Shown piece by piece: positions 55,749-64,000 of a DNA stretch of 64,000 nucleotides (the first letter of the stretch is position 1; every line of letters starts with the position of its first letter). The stretch is from assembly GCF_018141425.1 (NCBI RefSeq), contig NZ_CP058561.1:3596001-3660000 (forward strand), read 5' to 3'. The stretch is from Vallitalea guaymasensis (lineage in GTDB: Bacteria > Bacillota > Clostridia > Lachnospirales > Vallitaleaceae). Position numbers and translations under genes: made by a program. A model generated the notes under the pieces. It saw only the letters and a program-made list of their open reading frames with translations, ran no database searches and was not told the DNA's origin.

Positions 55749-56936
55749 ATGAAAAGACCTATGACAAAACAAAGTAGAATTTTTAAACTATCCCAATTAG
55801 TTATGTTAGTGATGATTGTAGTATTGATGAGTGTATCCTGTAAAATGATAGACCCAGATGAAAATAATACAGGGATAGACAACGATAATGAAAAAGAAAA
55901 TAATATAGATAAACAAAAAGATGAAATAGATGACAATGATAAAAATGAAGAAATAAAAGATGATAGTGAGAATACTGATACAAAAGATGAAGAAGAAGCA
56001 AAGAAACCAGTAGAGATTGATTATCAAGCAGTTAAACCTAATGAATTAGGACATATAATGGTAATTATGTATCATGGTATCATAGATCTACCACCTTATC
56101 ATGTAACTGAAGAACAATTACTTGAACAGTTACAGTACATGTATGACCATAAATATAGACCTATATCTGTTAGAGACTATATAGATAATAATATTAATAT
56201 AGAAGCTGGATATACACCTATAGTATTTACCTTTGATGATGGGCTCAGTTCAACTTTTTCATTGATAGAAGAAAATGGAAAACTAGTTCCTAAGCCTGGT
56301 ACGGCTATTGAAATAATAGAAAGATTCTCTAAAACACATCCAGGGTTTGATAGTAAAGCTGGTTTATATATAAATGGTCAAAAAATATTTGAAGGTGCTG
56401 GAACAGTTGAGGAAAGAATCAAATGGTTGGTAGACCATGGTTATGACGTTGGTAATCATACAGCATCCCATGATAAAACACAAATGTTGAGCAAATTGGA
56501 TTCTAGACAAATAATGAAAAACATTGGTATAGTCGATCAGATCATCAAGAATGCTGTTCCAGATTATACAGTTGATTCATTAGCATATACATTTGGAAAC
56601 AGACCAGTAAAAGCCTTACGTAATCTAGTATTAGATGGTGAGTACAATAATATAAAGTACAATTACTCTGTTGCTTTCAAAGAAGGAGCAAGTGCGCCAT
56701 ATTACCCACCACTACATACAAAATTTGATCCATTGAATGTGGCTAGGGCTAGAGGGTCAAAAGGAGAAGTTCAAGATATGGGATGGTTCTTTGACTATTA
56801 TGAACAACATCCAGAAAAAAAATATATCTCTGATGGAAACCCAGATAGAGTTTCAATATTAGAGAAAGATGAAGACAGCGTGAACAAAGATAAATTAGGA
56901 GAGAAAGAGCTTTACTTATATAAATTAAATCAATAA
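55749..56936 (+). CDS. Polysaccharide deacetylase family lipoprotein
   Basis: A 395-residue protein. Its hydrophobic N-terminus ends in LMSVSC (Cys near 32), a plausible though imperfect lipobox, followed by an acidic Asp/Glu/Asn/Lys linker of about 50 residues. The catalytic NodB-like domain shows IMVIMYHGI, the metal-binding VFTFDDGLSSTF (about residues 157-168) and DVGNHTASHDKTQM with the HxxxH pair. It probably N-deacetylates a wall polymer such as peptidoglycan. Two in-frame starts exist (55749 and 55761); the second has better ribosome binding site spacing. It is a single gene with a strong terminator. Confidence 0.85.
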   Translation: MKRPMTKQSRIFKLSQLVMLVMIVVLMSVSCKMIDPDENNTGIDNDNEKENNIDKQKDEIDDNDKNEEIKDDSENTDTKDEEEAKKPVEIDYQAVKPNELGHIMVIMYHGIIDLPPYHVTEEQLLEQLQYMYDHKYRPISVRDYIDNNINIEAGYTPIVFTFDDGLSSTFSLIEENGKLVPKPGTAIEIIERFSKTHPGFDSKAGLYINGQKIFEGAGTVEERIKWLVDHGYDVGNHTASHDKTQMLSKLDSRQIMKNIGIVDQIIKNAVPDYTVDSLAYTFGNRPVKALRNLVLDGEYNNIKYNYSVAFKEGASAPYYPPLHTKFDPLNVARARGSKGEVQDMGWFFDYYEQHPEKKYISDGNPDRVSILEKDEDSVNKDKLGEKELYLYKLNQ

Positions 56937-56940
56937 TATA

Positions 56941-56977
56941 AATGACCTAATCAATATTTGATTGGGTCATTTTTTTC
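56941..56977 (+). terminator. Terminator of the deacetylase gene
   Basis: AATGACCTAATCAA pairs with TTGATTGGGTCATT (one G-U) around a short TAT loop, followed by seven T. Confidence 0.92.
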
Positions 56978-57006
56978 TTAACATATAGTAATTAATCTGT
57001 TAAAAT
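56978..57006 (+). promoter_or_regulatory. Sigma-A-type promoter of addB
   Basis: TTAACA, a 17-nt spacer and TAAAAT, beginning directly after the preceding terminator, 72 nt before the addB start. Confidence 0.5.
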
Positions 57007-57077
57007 AATTATGCATGAAATTTTTAATATGAAAAAAATATTTCAATAAATATAGATATGTAGTTAGGGGGATAAAT

Positions 57078-60000
57078 ATGTCATTACAATATATACTAGG
57101 ATGTGCTGGAGCAGGAAAGACATATTATTGCTATGATAAGATTATTAAAGAATCCATGAAAAATATTGATAAACCCCTTATTATGATAGTTCCTGAACAA
57201 TTTACTCTAGAAACTCAAAAGGATATTGTTAAACTTCATCCTTCGTCAGGTATCATGCAAATAGAGGTTTTAAGTTTTCAAAGATTAGCTTATCGTATAC
57301 TTGATGAGATAGGTGGAGCCAATAAGACTTTACTTGGCAATACAGGTAAAGGTATGGTTATAAGAAAAGTCATTGAGGAAAATAAGGAGAAGCTTAGATT
57401 ATTTTATAAGAATTCAGGGAAACCTGGATTTATTAAAGAATTGAAAAGTGTTATAACAGAACTCTATCAATATGATATATCATCACAAGACTTAACAAAA
57501 TCATTAGTAGAATTAAGTAATAAGCCTTTATTACAAACTAAGATTAATGATTTACAGATTGTTTATGATGGATTCAAAGAGTTTATCAAGAAAGAATATA
57601 TTACTAATGAAGATACCTTAGATATATTAAGTGAATCAATAAAACAATCCAATCTATTAGAGGAAGCTACAATTTGGATAGATGGATTCTATGGATTTAC
57701 ACCTATACAATATAAAGTGTTAAACGAGATATTAAAGAAATCCAGAGAAACATATCTCACTCTTACAATAGATAATATAAATAAATTAGATGATCTATCA
57801 GATGAATCAGAACTATTTTATGAAACCAAGAAAACAATCTACAAGCTTAATAATCTAGCGAAAGAAAGTAAAGTAAAAGTATTAAAACATATATTACTTG
57901 ATAATAAATGCAATAGATATAAAAATAAAGCATTAGAACATCTGGAAAGAAACATTTTTAGATACCCGTATAAGATATATAATGAAGAAAAAAGTGATAT
58001 TCATATACATACAGCACCTAATATCAGAAAAGAAGTAATTAATCTATCTGATAATATAATTAATCTAATAAAAGAAAACAACTATAGATATAGAGAGATA
58101 GCAGTGGTAACTGGTGATTTAGATGGATATGAAAAGATTATATCAAGATGTTTTAAGGAATATGATATCCCATTTTTCATAGATAAAAAGAAAGATATCC
58201 TATCAAATCCGTTAGTAGAATTTATTAGAGCTGCCATTTCAATAATTAATAAAGGATATACATATGAAACTATATTCCGATATCTTAAAACCAGTTTGAC
58301 AGGGATATCTATAGAGGATATAGATATCATAGAAAATTATGTTTTGGCATATGGAATAAAAGGAAGAAAACAATGGGAACAGGTTTTTGAATACCCATAC
58401 ATAAATAATAAAATTAATGATGAATATGCTAATGAACAATTACAAAGAATAAATGTGACTAGGGATAAAATAGTAAATCCATTATTAGAATTTGGTAGAA
58501 ACATAGGGCATAAAAAGGCTAAAGTCAAAGATATAACCCAAGCTTTGTATAATCTTATAGTAACTTTGAATGTGGAAGAAAAAATATATAATCGAAGTGA
58601 AAGATTCAGACTGGATAATGAGTTACTCTTAGAAAAAGAATATAAGGCTATCTATAAAATTATAATGGAGTTATTGGATAATATAGTAGATATACTAGGT
58701 GACGAAGAAATTACACTTAACGAATACAGTGTTATATTAGAATCAGGATTAGAACAATGCGAGATGGGACTTGTCCCGCCAGGACTTGACCAAGTTGTAG
58801 TGGGTGATTTGGAGAGGTCAAGGTTAAGGGAAATAAAAGCATTATTTATAATAGGACTTAATGAAGGTAAGATACCTAAGATATCAGTTAAGGCTAATAT
58901 ATTATCTGATTCCGACAAAGATAAATTAGTTGAAAAAGGTATAGAACTTGCTCCAAGTACTAAGAAAAAAGTATTTGAAGAACAATTCTTGATATATACT
59001 GGTTTAACAAAACCCAGTAACAAGCTGTATCTCAGCTATGCCAGAACAGATATAGATGGTAAATCAATGCGACCGTCAATACTTATTAGTAGAATTAAAA
59101 AAATATTTAGGAATCTAGAAGTTGTCGATATAGAATTACAACAAGATGAAGATAAAATATATCTTCAAAAACCTACTTTCAGAAATATGCTTAACAAATT
59201 ACGTGAATATAATAATATCGGGCTTACGGATTATTGGAAAGATGTATATAGCTGGTACTATAGCAATGACAATTGGAGACATTCAGTAAAATCAGCTGTT
59301 AACGGTTTGTATCATATTAATACAGAAGAATTCTTGCCAGATGAATTAGTTACGAGTATTTATACAGATACACTTATTAATAGTGTTTCTAGATTGGAAG
59401 AATTTGCAAAATGTCCTTTTGCACATTTCTTGGATTATGGATTAAACGTATCAGAAAGAGTGGTTAGAGAAATAACTATGCCTGATATAGGAATATTATT
59501 TCACAGGTCCATAGATGAATTCTCTAAGAAGTTAAGTAAAAGGGAATTGGAATGGAACCAAATTGAAGATGATGTAAGGGATAGATTAGTAGAAGAAACA
59601 GTTCTACAGATAGCTGATAAATACTGCAATAATATCTTTTACAGCACAGGAAGAAACACTTATCTGATCAATAGACTTATAAGAATAACCAAAAGAGCTA
59701 TTTGGGCGCTTCAATATCATATTAAAAAAGGAGAATTCAAGCCTACTGATTATGAAGTAGCATTTGACCCTGATAAAGGGGACCTTGAATCTCTGAAAAT
59801 TGATTTTGATGATGAAAAAACCATGAAATTAAAAGGTAGAATTGATAGAGTTGATAGATATGAGACAGATGATACTATTTATGTAAAAGTAATAGATTAT
59901 AAATCAGGTAATAAACAATTTGACATTACTGCTCTTTATTACGGATTGCAATTACAGTTGTTGGTTTATCTTAATGCTGTAACAGAATTAGAGGATAAGA

Positions 60001-60491
60001 AAACAACTAAAAAAATAGTACCAGCAGGTGTTTTTTACTATCACATCGATGACCCTATAATAAAAACAGAATCAGAACTTAATAAGGATGAACTGGAAAA
60101 ACAAATCATTAAAAGTTTGAAGATGAATGGACTTGTCCTGGAAGATGTTCATATCATCAACAAGATGGACAAAGATATTGATAATTACTCAGATATAATA
60201 CCAGTTCAAATAACAAAAAAAGGGACTATTGGAAAGAGGTCTTCAGTGGCTTCTAAAGAACAATTTGATTTATTGATGGATTTTGTCAAGGATAAGACAG
60301 AGGAGATTGGTAGAGAAATCATGAAAGGGAATATCCTCATACATCCATACAAAAACAGCAAGGACAATGCTTGTGAATATTGTAAATATTCATCTATTTG
60401 CCAGTTCGATAATTCTATGGGTGATAATGAATATAGAATATTGAATAATATGAGTAAAAATGAGGTATGGGAAAAAATAGATAAAAGTTGA
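57078..60491 (+). CDS. addB: ATP-dependent helicase/nuclease subunit B AddB
   Basis: The 1137-residue AddB subunit of the AddAB complex, which processes double-strand DNA ends for recombination. LGCAGAGKTYYCYDKI is the Walker A at the N-terminus. The C-terminal RecB-like nuclease holds VKVIDYKSGNKQFD (about residues 938-951). The iron-sulfur cysteines are in place: one in EFAKCPFAHFLDYG (near 779) and three in ACEYCKYSSIC (near 1098, 1101 and 1107). Length is normal. The start follows TAGGGGG. In most Firmicutes addA follows addB directly, but here a V-type ATPase operon does. Confidence 0.95.
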   Translation: MSLQYILGCAGAGKTYYCYDKIIKESMKNIDKPLIMIVPEQFTLETQKDIVKLHPSSGIMQIEVLSFQRLAYRILDEIGGANKTLLGNTGKGMVIRKVIEENKEKLRLFYKNSGKPGFIKELKSVITELYQYDISSQDLTKSLVELSNKPLLQTKINDLQIVYDGFKEFIKKEYITNEDTLDILSESIKQSNLLEEATIWIDGFYGFTPIQYKVLNEILKKSRETYLTLTIDNINKLDDLSDESELFYETKKTIYKLNNLAKESKVKVLKHILLDNKCNRYKNKALEHLERNIFRYPYKIYNEEKSDIHIHTAPNIRKEVINLSDNIINLIKENNYRYREIAVVTGDLDGYEKIISRCFKEYDIPFFIDKKKDILSNPLVEFIRAAISIINKGYTYETIFRYLKTSLTGISIEDIDIIENYVLAYGIKGRKQWEQVFEYPYINNKINDEYANEQLQRINVTRDKIVNPLLEFGRNIGHKKAKVKDITQALYNLIVTLNVEEKIYNRSERFRLDNELLLEKEYKAIYKIIMELLDNIVDILGDEEITLNEYSVILESGLEQCEMGLVPPGLDQVVVGDLERSRLREIKALFIIGLNEGKIPKISVKANILSDSDKDKLVEKGIELAPSTKKKVFEEQFLIYTGLTKPSNKLYLSYARTDIDGKSMRPSILISRIKKIFRNLEVVDIELQQDEDKIYLQKPTFRNMLNKLREYNNIGLTDYWKDVYSWYYSNDNWRHSVKSAVNGLYHINTEEFLPDELVTSIYTDTLINSVSRLEEFAKCPFAHFLDYGLNVSERVVREITMPDIGILFHRSIDEFSKKLSKRELEWNQIEDDVRDRLVEETVLQIADKYCNNIFYSTGRNTYLINRLIRITKRAIWALQYHIKKGEFKPTDYEVAFDPDKGDLESLKIDFDDEKTMKLKGRIDRVDRYETDDTIYVKVIDYKSGNKQFDITALYYGLQLQLLVYLNAVTELEDKKTTKKIVPAGVFYYHIDDPIIKTESELNKDELEKQIIKSLKMNGLVLEDVHIINKMDKDIDNYSDIIPVQITKKGTIGKRSSVASKEQFDLLMDFVKDKTEEIGREIMKGNILIHPYKNSKDNACEYCKYSSICQFDNSMGDNEYRILNNMSKNEVWEKIDKS

Positions 60492-60535
60492 GATTCTTAA
60501 AAAATTTTGATATCATATAAGTTAGGTTTAAAAAA

Positions 60536-60587
60536 GAGGAAGGTAAAAGAGGTATAAGAAAAGAGGTTATAGAAAAGAGGTGCGGTG
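60536..60587 (+). repeat. Tandem AAAAGAGGT repeats upstream of the V-ATPase operon
   Basis: Four GAGG-containing copies (GAGGAAGGTAAAA, GAGGTATAAGAAAA, GAGGTTATAGAAAA, GAGGTGCGG) lie at roughly 13-14-nt spacing before the first gene. Only the last is at ribosome-binding distance from the ATG at 60588. Confidence 0.7.
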
Positions 60588-60899
60588 ATGGAAGCTATCA
60601 TCAATAAAATAATTTCTATTGAAAATAAAGCTAGGGAGGTATTGGACACAACAAAAGAGGAAAAAGAAAATAAACACAAGGAAATGTTAGATAAAGTAGA
60701 AGAGTTGAAAGATAAGATATTACATGATGCAAATAGAAAAGTCAAACAACTCAGGCAAAGAGAACTTGATGAAGCTCAAGCTGAAGCAGATGAGTATATA
60801 AAAAAAGCAAAAGAAAGACTAGAAAAAATGAAGCTCTATGGAGAGGAAAAAAGGAAAATATGGAGTGATGAGCTTGTAAAAGCAGTTCTAGAGAGGTGA
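60588..60899 (+). CDS. V-type ATP synthase peripheral stalk subunit (G/H-like)
   Basis: A 103-residue all-helical, charged protein. I start at ATG 60588 rather than the GTG one codon earlier, since GAGGTG is 5 nt upstream. The sequence is a long coiled coil (AREVLDTTKEEKENKHKEML; RQRELDEAQAEADEYIKKAK), the form of the small stalk subunit usually called G or H in bacterial V-type ATPases. Position directly upstream of subunits C and I supports this. It would pair with subunit E to hold the catalytic head still. Confidence 0.82.
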   Translation: MEAIINKIISIENKAREVLDTTKEEKENKHKEMLDKVEELKDKILHDANRKVKQLRQRELDEAQAEADEYIKKAKERLEKMKLYGEEKRKIWSDELVKAVLER

Positions 60900-60903
60900 G
60901 TAT

Positions 60904-61944
60904 ATGCTAGCAACGTTCAAGTACAGTCATCTTTCTACTAAGATTAGGGCAATGAAAGGCAAGATGCTCACAAAAGATGACTATGAGCAACTACTTCTAC
61001 GAAACAGTGTACTAGAAGTTGCGATATATCTAAAAAACAATACTTATTATAACGACTTTTTACAAGAATTAAATGAGAGTAATGTTCATAGAGGTCAAGT
61101 CGAAATGCTTTTATATAAATCTATTATCAGAGAAGCTCTTAAAATAGGTAGATATCTCAAAGGAAATGAAAAATCTGTTTTTAGATATATTTATCGACGA
61201 CAAGAGATAGAAGACTTGAAGAAAATGCTTAGAACATTACAAATGGGTGGCGATATACACCAAATTGATAGAAGATTATTTTTTATTAATAAATATAGTG
61301 TTATTGATTTTAATAAGTTGTTTGCTGCTAAGGATATTAGAACGTTTGTTAATGGATTGAAGGAAACTAATTTTTACGAAATATTGAATCCATTAATAAA
61401 AGATGATAATCATATAGACCTTTTTTCAGCAGAGATGGCACTGGACATGTATTATTATAAAAAACTTATCGCACAACCTGAATTGGTTAGTGGTACAGAT
61501 AAAAAGATTGCTAACCATATTATAGGTTTGGAGGCGGATTTACGTAACATCATGTGGGTATATAGAGGAAAGCATTATTATAACATATCAAAAGAGATTT
61601 TATACCGATATCATATACCCTATCGATATAAGTTGAGTCAGAAAGATTTGAGATTACTTATTAATTCTACCAGTGTAGAAGAAATAATGGAAATATTGAA
61701 AAAAACTCCCTATAATGACATATTATCTTCAGATGAACATTATTGGGAAAAGGAGTTCTACGAGTATATACTTAATATCCATGATAAAAATATAAGTATG
61801 TATCCATTCTCTATAGCACCCATACTTGGGTATATGTTCGCTAAAGAGGTAGAGATAATGAATATAACAACTATTATCGAAGGCATAAGATATGACGTTG
61901 ATCCAAACAAAATTAAGAAATTTTTAATCGGTTTTGGAAAATAG
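60904..61944 (+). CDS. ntpC: V-type ATP synthase subunit C
   Basis: A 346-residue helical protein of the AC39/subunit C family, the funnel that links the rotor axle to the membrane c-ring. Typical segments are KYSHLSTKIRAMKGKMLTKD at the N-terminus, RYIYRRQEIEDLKKMLR (about 95-111), GLEADLRNIMWVYRGKHYYN (about 208-227) and the C-terminal FSIAPILGYMFAKEVEIMNI. GAGAGGTGAG is 5 nt upstream and the gene starts 4 nt after the previous stop. Confidence 0.93.
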   Translation: MLATFKYSHLSTKIRAMKGKMLTKDDYEQLLLRNSVLEVAIYLKNNTYYNDFLQELNESNVHRGQVEMLLYKSIIREALKIGRYLKGNEKSVFRYIYRRQEIEDLKKMLRTLQMGGDIHQIDRRLFFINKYSVIDFNKLFAAKDIRTFVNGLKETNFYEILNPLIKDDNHIDLFSAEMALDMYYYKKLIAQPELVSGTDKKIANHIIGLEADLRNIMWVYRGKHYYNISKEILYRYHIPYRYKLSQKDLRLLINSTSVEEIMEILKKTPYNDILSSDEHYWEKEFYEYILNIHDKNISMYPFSIAPILGYMFAKEVEIMNITTIIEGIRYDVDPNKIKKFLIGFGK

Positions 61945-61959
61945 GGAGGAGGCGATTTC

Positions 61960-63888
61960 ATGTCAATTGAAAAAATGTTTTTTGTAAATGTAGCTGGACC
62001 AATTAAAGCCTTGGATTACTTTGTAATCAAGAATGTTTTACCATATGATGTACAGTTGGTTAATGCAATTTCAATACTAGATTCAGTTAAAGGATTATAC
62101 CCATTTTCTATAAAAAATCCCTATGATAATGTGATTAAGAAATTAGGTAAATTATGCGAGAATCTTGACATCAAATTAGAGCAGATTGATATTGATGACA
62201 AACAAATTAATTGCGCTCTTGACGTAGAACCTGTAGTAGAAGATTTGAGTAATGAGTTATCAGAACTTATGAAGCAAAAAGAAGATATTAGTAATAAGAT
62301 AAAAATAAATAAGAGGATAAGGAAACAGATTATTCCAATTAAAAACGTAGATATTGAGATTAATAAACTATTTGAGTTTGAGTTTATGAAATTCAGGTTT
62401 GGTAAAATGCCAAAAGATAGTTTCAAAAAACTAAATGACTATGTTGAAGATCTGGAAGTAATAGTATTCAAAGTATTCGAGGAAGATGACCACGTATTCT
62501 TACTGTACTTCATGCCTAAGATAGTACAAGAAAGCATTGATAGTCTCTTTGCATCGTTATACTTTGAAAGAATAAGGATTTCTGGTGAAGTAAAAGGACA
62601 TCCAAAAGAAGTAATCAAGAGTATAGATGATACTTTGGCAAAGTTATCAGATGAAGAAAAAGAAATTGACAAGAAGATAGATAACTTCTACAAAGAAAAT
62701 TATCATAAGATCACTGATATCTATAATATCATCAACCAGTTGGATCAGGTGTTTGATGTAAGGAGACATGTAGTCCATTCAAAGGATGCGTTTTATCTTA
62801 CTGGCTGGGTTCCTCAGAGTCAGCTGGATGATTTTATGGGAAAGATTAAAGAAGATGATGACATAACGTGTATTGTTGAAGAGGATGAAGCAGTCAAGAA
62901 AACAAAACCGCCAACAAAACTAAGAAATAATAAGTTCTTTAAACCATTTGAGTCATTAGTCAAGATGTATGGTACACCATCTTACAATGAACTTGACCCT
63001 ACACCTTTTGTAGCTATAACATACCTACTAATGTTTGGTATGATGTTTGGAGATATGGGACAGGGTTTAGTCATAGCATTGTTAGGTTATTATGTTTATA
63101 AGAAAAAAGGAAACGCCTTAGGGAAGATTGGTATATATGCAGGTATAGCTTCAGCGATATTCGGTCTCTTCTATGGTTCCATATTTGGTAATGAAGAGCT
63201 TCTAAGAGAGATATTTGGATTCATACCAATGATTAATCCTATGGAAAATAAACAATTAGTATTAATAATTGCTGTTGGATTTGGTGTTTTATTATTAATA
63301 ATGGCAATGGTTCTAAATATATGGAATGCAGTTAAAAAGAAAAAGATGGGACAGTTGCTTTTTGATAGGAATGGAATAACAGGTTTGATTTTCTATCTTG
63401 CACTTATTTATTTAATTCTATCAAAAGTATTGATAAGTGATTATAAGATTGCAGCATGGCAGATTCTATTATTGATTGTGGTACCATTGATATTAATCTT
63501 TTTATCACATCCGTTAGGAAACTTGATAGAGAAAAAGAAACATATATTACCTGAGGATAAAGGCGGATATTTTATTGAAGCCATATTTGAACTTATTGAA
63601 ACATTACTTGCCATCTTAAGTAATACCATATCATTTATAAGAGTTGGTGCTTTCGCACTTAATCATGTTGGTTTCTTTTTAGCTTTCCATATGATGGCAG
63701 ATATGGTGGGTGGTACAGGAAGTATATTTGTAATGATTTTCGGTAATATATTGATTATCTGTCTGGAAGGTTTGATAGTAGGTATTCAAGGATTAAGATT
63801 GGAGTACTACGAATTATTTAGTAGATTCTTTAGTGGTGAAGGCATAAGCTTTAATCCATTCAAGATAAAAGATAAACAAGCAACTTAA
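61960..63888 (+). CDS. ntpI: V-type ATP synthase subunit I (a subunit)
   Basis: A 642-residue protein. The N-terminal 340 residues are a soluble alpha/beta and coiled-coil arm (ELSELMKQKEDISNKIK) that contacts the stalks. The C-terminal half has about seven to eight membrane helices starting at PFVAITYLLMFGMMFGDMGQ. The conserved arginine for ion translocation lies in NTISFIRVGAFALNHVG (about residue 560). AGGGAGGAGG is 8 nt upstream. The next expected genes (K, E, A, B, D) would be beyond 64000; 63889-64000 holds only AT-rich DNA with a weak AAGCCGC/GTGGCTT hairpin. Whether it moves H+ or Na+ cannot be told without subunit K. Confidence 0.93.
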   Translation: MSIEKMFFVNVAGPIKALDYFVIKNVLPYDVQLVNAISILDSVKGLYPFSIKNPYDNVIKKLGKLCENLDIKLEQIDIDDKQINCALDVEPVVEDLSNELSELMKQKEDISNKIKINKRIRKQIIPIKNVDIEINKLFEFEFMKFRFGKMPKDSFKKLNDYVEDLEVIVFKVFEEDDHVFLLYFMPKIVQESIDSLFASLYFERIRISGEVKGHPKEVIKSIDDTLAKLSDEEKEIDKKIDNFYKENYHKITDIYNIINQLDQVFDVRRHVVHSKDAFYLTGWVPQSQLDDFMGKIKEDDDITCIVEEDEAVKKTKPPTKLRNNKFFKPFESLVKMYGTPSYNELDPTPFVAITYLLMFGMMFGDMGQGLVIALLGYYVYKKKGNALGKIGIYAGIASAIFGLFYGSIFGNEELLREIFGFIPMINPMENKQLVLIIAVGFGVLLLIMAMVLNIWNAVKKKKMGQLLFDRNGITGLIFYLALIYLILSKVLISDYKIAAWQILLLIVVPLILIFLSHPLGNLIEKKKHILPEDKGGYFIEAIFELIETLLAILSNTISFIRVGAFALNHVGFFLAFHMMADMVGGTGSIFVMIFGNILIICLEGLIVGIQGLRLEYYELFSRFFSGEGISFNPFKIKDKQAT

Positions 63889-64000
63889 TATATAATGTGT
63901 AATGTATTACATAGATATTGGTTGCAAAGAGTTGTAGATAAAATTATTATAAATAGAATGAAGCCGCGTAATGATAGGTAAAATGTGGCTTATGGGAAAA

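Noticed and set aside
63961-63988. AAGCCGC/GTGGCTT hairpin near the window end as terminator
   Set aside because: No T-run follows, and the rest of the V-ATPase operon is expected downstream.

Overview
The window looks like low-GC, spore-forming Clostridia (Firmicutes). This rests on the very AT-rich intergenic DNA, strong AGGAGG-type ribosome binding sites with frequent TTG and GTG starts, an AddB-type helicase-nuclease, a bacterial V-type ATPase, and spore-surface-type genes. A Vallitalea/Lachnospirales-like organism is my best guess, with low confidence.

Layout. (1) 1-2125: the 3' part of a 23S rRNA, then nine tRNA genes and a terminator; no 5S rRNA lies between. (2) 2415-3167: a secreted mannose-lectin-fold protein and a tiny one-helix membrane protein. 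(3) 3264-44378: an island of about 41 kb. It holds fourteen putative cytosolic glycosyltransferase genes (several multidomain), a complete dTDP-L-rhamnose pathway (rmlA, rmlC, rmlB, rmlD), three different aminotransferase/acetyltransferase pairs, a GNAT-UDP-GlcNAc dehydrogenase fusion, a UDP-uronate-type epimerase and a CgeB-like protein. Among these lie candidate spore-surface proteins: three small Cys proteins resembling Ena/DUF3992 appendage subunits, a Gly/Tyr/Cys-rich protein and a BclA-like collagen protein packed with GPT triplets. The island also carries a protective-antigen-like protein without the usual N-terminal cap domain. (4) 44573-53341, minus strand: a giant secreted Gly-rich protein behind three tandem copper-amine-oxidase-N-domain proteins, with a sigma-A-type promoter. 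(5) 53911-56977: a lipid kinase, two small genes and a polysaccharide deacetylase. (6) 57078-63888: addB, then the first three genes of a V-type ATPase operon that runs out of the window.

How the island may work. The sugar genes would make dTDP-rhamnose, a dTDP-4-amino-4,6-dideoxyhexose (viosamine/anthrose type) and a UDP-diamino-uronic acid. The glycosyltransferases show no obvious membrane segments, and there is no flippase, polymerase or ABC exporter, so sugars are probably added in the cytoplasm. Eleven transcription units share an upstream pattern AC-N16/17-(C/A)ATA-N3-T(A/G), usually within TAAC, like promoters of the late mother-cell sigma factor SigK. I infer a mother-cell spore-surface glycosylation locus whose likely acceptors are the collagen-like and small Cys-rich proteins. 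This is inferred from motifs read by eye; no search was run.
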